64,000 nt of DNA from Malachius bipustulatus. Lineage: Eukaryota > Arthropoda > Insecta > Coleoptera > Melyridae. The stretch is from NCBI GenBank assembly GCA_910589415.1, contig OU342635.1, positions 372,001 through 436,000 on the forward strand, given 5' to 3'. How positions within the stretch are numbered: the stretch's first letter is position 1; each line of letters begins with the position of its first letter. This document shows, one piece after another, positions 56,681 to 64,000 of the stretch. The notes beneath the pieces were generated by a model, which saw only the letters and a program-made list of their open reading frames with translations, was not told the DNA's origin and did no database searches. The translations under genes and the position numbers were made by a program.

Positions 56681-57139
56681 GACAATATAAAAAATTATTA
56701 CTTAAAAAAGTTTATCAGCACTGCAAATAACATACAAACAAAAAGATGCAGTTGCATATTATATACAGTACAGTGTGTCCAGTAGTGTAAGTGGTAGTAC
56801 ATGGGGATCTTGGAAACGGCAAGAGATATACAGGGTCGGTTAAATTAGAGAAAAGTTTAACAATTTGATGCTTAATGAGAATTTGATTTTTTTTTTATTT
56901 TCATCGTTGCTGAAATATCCTGAAAAAACTGAAAAATCTAAATTTCTTATTTTATGAAAGAAATTTTTATCTTGGGTTTGCAGTCAAAGTAATATTAGAA
57001 TTCTCTATATTTCTTTATTACTAGCTTTCGAAACAATTTCGTTTCTTCATCAGGTAAGTAAAGTAAAGTAAAGAAAGAAAGAAAGCAGTAAAGAAAAGCG
57101 AGGTTAAAAATAAAAAAAAAAAATTTTTTTTTCAATCTA
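56681..57139. other. Intronic DNA, nothing recognised
   Basis: Contains an AAAG/AAGT low-complexity run at about 57056-57095 and A/T homopolymers at 57112-57132. No gene. Confidence 0.4.
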
Positions 57140-57480
57140 ATTAATATTTTGAAAGTTATCCCGAGCTGATGTTTTTGCTTGACCTTCTGCCAATTCCACC
57201 GCTGTAACAATTTTTAGGTACTGCTTTTGTCAACTCTAATTCCTCTTCGGTTAGTAATTTATGTCTAACTGCCTCAGATATTTAGCCACATACAAATTTA
57301 TTTCTAAGTGCTTCATCCAGGAATTTACAAAAATCACAATTGCACCAGATTTTTTAACTTTAGCAATCTACTTGATACTGTCTTCATTATTTTCTTGATG
57401 CTTCACTACGATATTTCTTGAAACGTTCCTTCAATTCATCATAATTTTTGTTTTTTGATAACTCAGGTGATAACAAACAA
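57140..57480 (-). pseudogene. Ty3/Gypsy gag relic (second family)
   Basis: Frames on the - strand read NYDELKERFKKY (near 57450-57415), CDFCKFLDEALRNKFVCG (57345-57290), SEAVRHKLLTEEELELTKAV (57285-57225), and ELAEGQAK near 57190. This is the 'C.FG..L...LRDRFVCGL....R.RLL.E..LT...A...A...E' pattern of Gypsy gag capsid domains. At least three stops or shifts interrupt it. No pol part is adjacent. Confidence 0.65.
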
Positions 57481-57943
57481 ATCTTTAAGAACACTATAAG
57501 TATGCCCCTCCGCGAATTAATCTTCTAAGCACAGAAACATTATTCTTATCTGCTAGGTACAGCCATTATATTCAAATGAATCCATCCTTTCTCAATATGA
57601 CATAACATCACTTCCTTTAGGTTTGAACTGCGATGACTGAGAAAAAGCGTTTTGACAACAGAGTGGTCTATAAGCAACCTCCTATACTGATGCTTAAAAA
57701 TATGGTTCCTCAAAAAGCAATAAAACCTACCTGACAAACTTTCAGGTATACGAAAATTCTGAGCCCCGTATTCTCTGCAATCATAATTGCCTGCTGGGTA
57801 CATTGTTTGTCCAGAATATTCCATTTATAGGATATATAGGGTGATTGCGACGTAGTTGAATTCTAGGTAGGAGACCTCATGGGAAGTCTAGATCGATGAC
57901 AATTTTTTTTCTGACAACAGGTACAAATATATGTACAGGATGA
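57481..57943. other. Intronic DNA, nothing recognised
   Basis: A 92-codon - strand open frame (57546-57824) has no recognisable domain. A 'TATAGGGTGATTGCG' terminus occurs at about 57836-57850. Confidence 0.35.
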
Positions 57944-58353
57944 TATAGTACGATCAAGTTTAAAAAGTCATATGCATCGATTAAGAATACACATCCTCTT
58001 GACAGTCCGATTTATCATGTTTCAAATACGTGGTTTTCATAGAAACCCTCCAGTTTTTCTAAACACTCCATCCCGCATAAAAAAGTATACGTCAACATTG
58101 ATTTTGAATGAGAATTAAATGGACAGCACAAAGGATAAAATGTCATTACGTGAATAAATTTTATGTAGTTGTCAGTGGTTCTCAAACTGACTTAAACCGT
58201 TCAATTCGTTATTTGAATAATTCCTTCATTAATTTACGCTCCTTCACACCTTGACATTTAACTCTTTGACATTTTCTGGTGAAATGAAAAATTTAAATTC
58301 GAATGGTTAGTATGACGTCACATATGAATTTTTAAACTTAATCATACCATATA
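57944..58353 (+). mobile_element. 0.41-kb TIR MITE, copy C
   Basis: 410 bp, same orientation as copy A, with TATAGTACGATCAAGTTTAA on the left and its imperfect inverse on the right. More diverged than copies A and B in the terminal repeats. Confidence 0.75.
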
Positions 58354-59469
58354 TGGGGTGTTAACCCAAACAAAGATATTATGTTTGGGCGTAAATTTTG
58401 AACTGCGATAGACTCGTATTTGCAACGGTTTGATGCTTTCCACAAAATTCAGTAAGAACCCTCTTCTATCGAGTCACTTCAAGATGATCTATCTACAAAT
58501 TCAAAATTCAGGACCGTACTTGAATAGAAATGGTTTGCACTTTTTTGACAGAAAAGCTCATTTTCCGATCGGCTTTCGGAAAAAACGTTCAAGACTGTCA
58601 AATTCTATACCAAACGACTCCTTATGGACATTTAATGAGAATATTTAATTCCGAGAACTTGAATACGAAGCATCTCAGTTGTCTTATAATCAATACAATA
58701 CGAAGCTCAACTGTGTTCTTTCCACAAAGAGAATTTACTTGCATGTAGAGTCTTTGTATTGTCTTTGCAAAGTCAATTGAAACGACAAAAAATTAAATGA
58801 TCTTCGGAACGAGAATTGAATTATCTTTGCAAAGACTATAGGTTACCCTGCTTGAGATTATAAATACATATTTACCTATATGTATTATGTGCATATCAAA
58901 TAATATTATTCCAATTTGTTGAAGGTTTCAAGTAAATTCTTGAAAATGGAAACTTTATATAGGTATCTCGTTAACGAAGTCAATAAGGAAACAATTTTTG
59001 TTTTAAATGTACAGTATTTCATCTGAACATCATCTACAACATCCTGCAACATCCTGTATACCGTGACCGTCATTTCAGGATCACCCTGTATAATAACCAT
59101 CCTGATTTCCCTGTAATTTACGAAAGTTCGAGTATTGGATCGCTAAAGGATCGCGCTGCTGAAACTCGACTTTAATTGGAAAACTTCCTCACGTTAAAGG
59201 ACTCGCGTTTAATTATTTCTCTGGCAGTATTTTTATATTAGTGAGAGCCCAAGTCTTTTAATCTGACATAATGGGATGAATTATTAAAAGTCATTAGGTG
59301 ACCTAGGAATTACCAATTTTGGTTTATTAAATCAGCGAGATCACAAGAATGAATTTTATGCCTTAATTTATTATCGCAGTCTTATTTTTGTGATGATCAA
59401 ACAAGAGAAGTTCATATTATTAGTTTCGAGATTATGATACGATTTTCACTAATGTGTCCTTTTTTTCAG
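58354..59469. other. Right end of intron 2, no gene recognised
   Basis: AT-rich; short open frames at 58430-58750 have no family match. 'ATCACCCTGTATAATA' near 59080-59095 is another terminus of the recurrent type. The pyrimidine tract and CAG at 59460-59469 form the splice acceptor of the next exon. Confidence 0.45.
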
Positions 59470-59520
59470 GATGTCTTTTTAGTGAACGCCTCTGCTTGGA
59501 TGACGAGTGGTGCTACGATG
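59470..59520 (+). CDS. IA-2 (PTPRN-like) gene, exon 3 (51 bp)
   Basis: Bounded by TTTTTTTCAG and GTAAGTTG. In the frame set by the signal-peptide exon it reads GCLFSERLCLDDEWCYD plus one base (phase 1 at both ends, so a 51-bp cassette that keeps the frame if skipped). The CLF-x3-LC spacing and the following cysteine match the N-terminal cysteine-rich segment of IA-2/PTPRN lumenal regions (RESP18-like part), which functions in dense-core-vesicle sorting. The exon is too short to be found as an ORF. Confidence 0.8.
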
Positions 59521-60060
59521 GTAAGTTGTTTCTTATAATAATATTTTAACTTTTAACGATCTAGGAAAAAAATGTAAAAGGGAAATATTTAATTTATCCA
59601 AGCGGTTTCTTCTTTACTAATAATGCAAACAATTCCAGTATTTTGGTGGGCTCAATTCTGCTTGCTCACTTGAAAACAATGTATGTGAATTGTTGTTATC
59701 TAATTCATTCTCGGTAGAGAACGTCAAAGAGTAGTAATTTGGTTCGATAACATAGGCATGATCAAGGGATGAATTTACCCTATCGTATCGAATTTAAAGA
59801 GAAGCAAAACAGAACAATATTTTACGTGCCCAAAAGAGTGACTGTTTTCTTAAAACCCAACCTCATCTTTGGATTTGTTTGCTTTTAGCACCTCAAGAAT
59901 GGATATATAATTGTAATAGACACGTTGAGTCTCCAAAGGATATACTCGTAACATTATACCAATGATAAATTAACACAATATGTACAAGAGTTTTAGAACT
60001 ATCCCTTTTTGATATGCCAAGTGTATAAAAGTATTTAATAAGCTTATATCCCGTTTTCAG

Positions 60061-60121
60061 ATTATGCATTTGGACGATGCGTATCAACTGCATCTACTCT
60101 TGATGAAGATGACCTTTACAG
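60061..60121 (+). CDS. IA-2 (PTPRN-like) gene, exon 4 (61 bp)
   Basis: Bounded by CCCGTTTTCAG and GTAAGGTT. The joined reading continues D-YAFGRCVSTSTLDEDDLYR, supplying the FG-x-C motif that completes the cysteine-rich segment known from IA-2 proteins (C....FGQC in vertebrates). It ends in phase 2, so the next exon begins with the third base of an Arg or Ser codon. I found no convincing next exon before 64000; the gene continues outside the window. Confidence 0.8.
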
Positions 60122-61300
60122 GTAAGGTTATTTACATACTCTAAGCTTTATTTAATAATTTACACTATTAAAATAATTACAAAACACCTGGCTTTGAGTA
60201 TGATTCACCACCCTTTGTAAACATTTAATTCGCAACAAAGACTATAATATAAAAAGTTGAGGTAGGGTCAAGTAAGCCATTTTTGTATTTATCGAATTGT
60301 TCTTTATTATAATACACTGTCCTTGTAGCAGAGGAACCCGTCGTATGTTGCGTTGACACTCTTCAGCAAGTTGCCTTCATATATTTACCACTTACCTACT
60401 TGCTTCAAGAGAGTAATTATTAAGGAATTTCTTTTGGAAAACTCATTTTACTCTATTCATGAGTTTTTGAGTAACAATAATATTGACCACTATGGCTTTG
60501 CACTGTCTGGATAATAGCCATTCCTTACTACTCGAGAGTTGTTTCTTGTATATACCTATAGTGTATCGCTCCCAGAGCACCATATTTTCCTGCAGTGCAT
60601 GTGCCTTTTCAATAAATAAGAAAAAAATTCAAATGTCGTGCACAGATATGTTATAGTTACATGTATTAACTTCATTTTGATATAACCGCCAACTTTTCCT
60701 GAACGTTTTAAAAAAAAAGGCGTCCGATTTAGTCGAGTGGAGACGGAAATCTTCTATATGGTCATTCATGTTTTCAAAGAAAAATTATATTTTGCACATT
60801 TTTCGCTGTAACTCCCTTCACGGTCGTCAGAATAATAGCGTGGAGGTACCCGCGTGTAGCTAAAGAAAGTGTCTCGCCTCCTGCCCTTGGGTGGTTAAAC
60901 TAACACGAAAGTAACTTTTATAACTTTTACGTGAATCTAACTTTTACGCGAATTTCTTAAGATCCCATATTGGTCCTCCTGGAGCGATATAGAAAAAATA
61001 GTAATCGCGTAAAGTAAAAGTGAGGTGACCGGCGTTAACTTTGACGGCGAATCTACTGCTTTAAGGGCGTAGTGATATAGAAATAACTCGAGTAAAAAAA
61101 AAAACAAAAAATGATGACAAATTTTAACTTTGACTGGGAATGTACTAAAATTCTGAGTTTGGAGAAAGGCAGGAGGCCCGACGCCGCCGACAGGTCAAGA
61201 TTTTCGTAAAAAAACTTTGTTTATAGCTCATTACCTCCTCAATTTAATACTGTAAAAACCATTCTAATAGGATGTTCTCGGGAGATATAAAACTAAAATA
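60122..61300 (+). other. Start of intron 4 of the IA-2-like gene
   Basis: It begins GTAAGGTT. It holds the inverted copy of dispersed repeat 2 and otherwise nothing recognised. The R2-type LINE further right is presumably also in this intron. Confidence 0.5.
60845..60990 (-). repeat. Dispersed repeat 2, copy 2 (inverted, uninterrupted)
   Basis: The inverse of 7968-8113, with 'CACGAAAGTAACTTTTA', 'TAACTTTTACGCGAATTTCTTAAG' and 'GAGGTACCCGCGTGTAGCTAAAG'. It continues to the left past the point where copy 1 is broken by the 1.88-kb repeat, so it shows the undisturbed structure. Confidence 0.6.
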
Positions 61301-61440
61301 CAAATATATATATATAGAAATTTTATTAACTATTTAATAAAATTACATCTTCCCAACAGTCTGGGTTGTAAGAAACAAAGAATACTTAATAACATTGATA
61401 ATAATACAATAAAAAAATTTTTTTTTTAATAATTAAGTTA

Positions 61441-63942
61441 CTATGTACTATATAAATGATGTCTTAATATATAAATGGATTTTTTTAAGGTGATGATTGC
61501 TATTGATTTTAATAATTTTGAATGTAGTCCAAATTTATGACAAAAATCTTTAAAAAAATTCGTGATTGTTCCCCGAGCACCAATAAATATACCTATTACT
61601 TCAATACTATTTAATTTGTATGATTTTTTAAAGAAATCAATTGTTTGATTATAGATTAATTGTTTTTCTAGGTTAACGTTCATAGGTTGTTTTTCGTCAA
61701 TTTCAAACCGTATAGTTGGGTCTATAATCCAACCTATGTTCTTTTTTTTATCAATTGCAAGAATGTCTACTCTACGTGTACTTCCCATATTTTCTAAACA
61801 AGTTACTTCTTCAAAAACTTCAAGTCCTTTTATTCGTAAAGCATCTGCTATCATATTTCGGACTGTATGATGACGGTGATTGCGTAATCGTTCACTAAAA
61901 GGACATGATCCAAGAACATGTGGCAAAGTTTCACAAACGAATTTCTCATTGTTAGAACAATGTCTACAATGGGTGCCGTCTTTGGACCTTCCAGGGAGAA
62001 CTCTTACGGGAGCAACTTCACCGATGATTTTTATAGCATCTTTTATTTCTGATATAGTAAGTCCGCTACGATCCAGTAAGTTGTTGGCAGGTTGATATTC
62101 TTTAAAAAGAATCACACCTCTACCTTTATGAGCCATGTTTATCCAGTTCTGATATTCTAATTCACGTAAAAAAGATCTTAAATGTTTTGTTTTCTCGTTT
62201 ATTAAATTTTTATCGGTGATTTGTAATTTTTCTAAACATATACGTTTTTCATCTAAAAGATTTCTTGTTTTTGAGATTGTTTCGTCATTTGATTGTTCTA
62301 ATCTGTTACAGATATTGAAGTGCTGTAAATATGCTTCCCAACTAGCACAAAATAATTGTAGACCTTTTTTATTTTTTGGAGTATAAATCATTGAATTCGG
62401 TAAATCAGATGGTAGATCTAAAATTTCTTTTAATGTGCATCTAATCATTTTGTCGATATCATTCAGAAATTGTTTCGATAGTGAAAGCAGTGGTGCTGTT
62501 TGGAAATTGTACGTTAAAATTGGCCAAATATAAGTATTCAAAATGGTTAATTTCTGATCTTCTTTAAGGTATGGATGGGCTGTTATAATATCAAGTTTCG
62601 TTCCTAATTTTTTAATTATTTCCGATTTGTCAATTACTATTTCATTATTAAAATTTACTCCTAAGTATTTAATACTTTCATTTAGGTTGATGGTTTTTAT
62701 TTTAAATCCATCTAAATAAATTTCATCTTCCATTATTTTACCATTAACAATATTTATGATTTTAGTCTTGTTAATGTTTAAATTTAATCCAATCTCATGA
62801 AAAAGTTTAATTGTTGTTTCATATAAAATCAGAGCATTGGCTTTTGATTTTCCAATTAAAACTGTATCATCAGCAAATCCTAAAATATTAATTGGCTGTA
62901 GCTGATTATTTATTTTAAAACCAAGTTCATTTGTAATGTGTTCTTCTGATAATTCATCTAATATATGATCTACACAGAGATTGTATAGAGCTGGTGATAA
63001 AGGAGAACCTTGCATAACACCTCGTTTAAGTGGAATTTTCTTTGTTTTTCCTTTAATTGTTTCAATTTGAGTTGAGTTATTTTCTTGTAGATTGAAAATA
63101 ATTTGCCTTAATTTGTTAGGTATTTGTAAAGATTCAAGAGTAGCTCGAATATGATCATGACCAACATTATCATATGCTTTTTGAATATCAAGATATATTA
63201 AACAGCAATCTCTTTTTTCTTTCTTGGCAGTTTGTAAAATTGAATTGATTATTGAAGTATTGATGTATGTGCCGGGAGTTCTAATAAAACCTCTTTGGTT
63301 TTTATTAAATGATATATATTCTTTCAGTCTTTTATCGAGAATTTTTTCTAAAATTCTTCGTAAAATTGAACATATAGTTATGGGTCTCCAGTTGGTAATT
63401 TTAGATGGATCGCCTCCTTTGTCAATTAGAATAGTTCTAGCTTCATGAAAGCATTCAGGAATAAAACCAGTACTTGAGATGAATGTTGCTATTTCTGCTA
63501 AAACCTCTGAAGTCTTTCCATATTTTAAAACTCTCATTAAAATTTTATCAGGACCGGGTGCAGTGTCAATCTTAAATGATTTCATTGCAGTTAAAATTTC
63601 TTCTTTGGTAATTTTAGAGTCATAAGTTAAATTCATTTCTTCTTCATTATTAAAATTAGATTTTCTGTTATAAGAATGTCGTATGGATTCATTATTTTTT
63701 GAAAATAATTCAGAAAATTTATCAAAAATCTCATCTAATTTTAAGGTACAGCTTTTATTTTCTTTGTTTAGAATTTTATTTATTACTTTTTGTCGTCGAT
63801 TATAAAATTCAAATTGTAGTAAATCATACTCATATTTTTCTTTTCTTTTCGTTCGGTCAGATTTTGTTTTTCTTAGAGGATTAGAACAATTTTGATATTT
63901 ACAATTTTGAGAAATTATTTGTTTTTTTCTTACGTTTTTCAT
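61441..63942 (-). CDS. R2-type LINE: reverse transcriptase with restriction-like endonuclease
   Basis: 833 codons from the ATG at 63942 to a TAG at 61441, continuing open upstream to the window edge. RT blocks: APGPDKILMRVLK (residues about 128-140), NWRPITICSILRRI, QRGFIRTPGT, IYLDIQKAYDNVGHDHI (about 249-265), GVMQGSPLSPALYN and the catalytic GFADDTVLIG (about 355-364). The C-terminus has a CCHC knuckle (CRHC ... H ... C, about 660-690). A restriction-like endonuclease core follows (RRVDILAID ... IIDPTIRFE, about 730-755) and then an IGARGTITNFF end. This is the architecture of R2/NeSL/Hero-type elements, which cut and prime at their target. The flanks are not 28S rDNA. Near 63920-63933 a T7 run may hide a frameshift: another - strand frame just upstream (LPGPKHPARKYYEK) looks more family-like than the in-frame sequence. 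The N-terminal zinc fingers would be outside the window. Confidence 0.85.
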   Translation of the reverse strand: MKNVRKKQIISQNCKYQNCSNPLRKTKSDRTKRKEKYEYDLLQFEFYNRRQKVINKILNKENKSCTLKLDEIFDKFSELFSKNNESIRHSYNRKSNFNNEEEMNLTYDSKITKEEILTAMKSFKIDTAPGPDKILMRVLKYGKTSEVLAEIATFISSTGFIPECFHEARTILIDKGGDPSKITNWRPITICSILRRILEKILDKRLKEYISFNKNQRGFIRTPGTYINTSIINSILQTAKKEKRDCCLIYLDIQKAYDNVGHDHIRATLESLQIPNKLRQIIFNLQENNSTQIETIKGKTKKIPLKRGVMQGSPLSPALYNLCVDHILDELSEEHITNELGFKINNQLQPINILGFADDTVLIGKSKANALILYETTIKLFHEIGLNLNINKTKIINIVNGKIMEDEIYLDGFKIKTINLNESIKYLGVNFNNEIVIDKSEIIKKLGTKLDIITAHPYLKEDQKLTILNTYIWPILTYNFQTAPLLSLSKQFLNDIDKMIRCTLKEILDLPSDLPNSMIYTPKNKKGLQLFCASWEAYLQHFNICNRLEQSNDETISKTRNLLDEKRICLEKLQITDKNLINEKTKHLRSFLRELEYQNWINMAHKGRGVILFKEYQPANNLLDRSGLTISEIKDAIKIIGEVAPVRVLPGRSKDGTHCRHCSNNEKFVCETLPHVLGSCPFSERLRNHRHHTVRNMIADALRIKGLEVFEEVTCLENMGSTRRVDILAIDKKKNIGWIIDPTIRFEIDEKQPMNVNLEKQLIYNQTIDFFKKSYKLNSIEVIGIFIGARGTITNFFKDFCHKFGLHSKLLKSIAIITLKKSIYILRHHLYST

Positions 63943-64000
63943 AATATTTTCGTGCGGGATGTTTAGGTCCAGGTAATGTATGAATCGAATTAGATAAAAA

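Larger units (their letters stand above)
20727..59469 (+). other. Intron 2 of the IA-2-like gene (about 38.7 kb, phase 1)
   Basis: It begins GTGAGTAA and ends TTTTTTTCAG. It separates the signal-peptide exon from a 51-bp exon that continues the frame exactly. It is crowded with transposons on both strands, including a nearly intact LINE, a young BEL/Pao element, three large hairpins and three MITEs, listed separately. 20727-21640 carries no recognised feature apart from a 'CACCCTGTA' terminus near 21005. Confidence 0.75.

Noticed and set aside
60580..60640. A further IA-2 exon after CCTGCAG at about 60592
   Set aside because: The phase would allow it, but the frame lacks a clear donor and shows no conserved motif.
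61441..63942. True R2 in 28S rDNA
   Set aside because: The flanking sequence is AT-rich and not ribosomal.
1..64000. CRISPR arrays, operons, prophage or toxin systems
   Set aside because: The DNA is eukaryotic; repeats are transposon-derived and no spaced direct-repeat array exists.

Overview
The window is insect nuclear DNA. It is AT-rich, has spliced genes with GT/AG introns, many short 'ACAGGGTG' / 'CACCCTGTA' transposon termini and arthropod-type retrotransposons. The order cannot be fixed from sequence alone; a beetle or hemipteran would fit. There is no bacterial operon, CRISPR array, rRNA or convincing tRNA gene.

One host gene crosses the whole window on the + strand and has no long ORF: a homologue of the dense-core-vesicle protein IA-2 (PTPRN/ICA512 family). 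I read a probable 5' UTR exon ending at 3661, a signal-peptide exon (ATG at 20621, exon end 20726), then two small exons at 59470-59520 and 60061-60121. They join in phase into a cysteine-rich segment of the CLF-x3-LC ... C ... FG-x-C type. The rest of the gene, with its transmembrane and phosphatase-like parts, would lie beyond position 64000. The intron after the signal-peptide exon is about 38.7 kb, so almost everything else here is intronic transposon DNA.

Region by region. 1-3.5 kb: unassigned upstream DNA with a GC-richer, possibly LTR-derived block and local repeats. 3.5-20.6 kb (intron 1): LINE relics, a SINE-like unit, a full copy of a 1.88-kb dispersed repeat, a TIR element and further LINE relics. 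20.7-59.5 kb (intron 2): a LINE relic split by a foldback element with an 11-bp target duplication; three copies of a 0.41-kb MITE (one in each of three places); a decayed Ty3/Gypsy element carrying a 1.5-kb palindrome just behind its primer-binding site; two further large hairpin elements; a nearly intact two-ORF LINE (33.3-37.3 kb); a clean solo LTR (39.7-40.2 kb); a very young BEL/Pao element (45.5-50.2 kb) that has lost protease, reverse transcriptase and RNase H but keeps Gag and integrase frames; a Penelope-like relic; a second full copy of the 1.88-kb repeat; and a Gypsy gag relic. 61.4-64.0 kb: an R2-type LINE with a restriction-like endonuclease on the - strand, running off the window.

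The most interesting items are the hidden IA-2 exons, a perfect A-AAA-AAC -1 slippery heptamer placed just before the ORF1 stop of a LINE whose ORF2 has no usable ATG, the deletion-derivative BEL element with LTRs differing by one base, and the set of TA-flanked giant hairpins that share modules.
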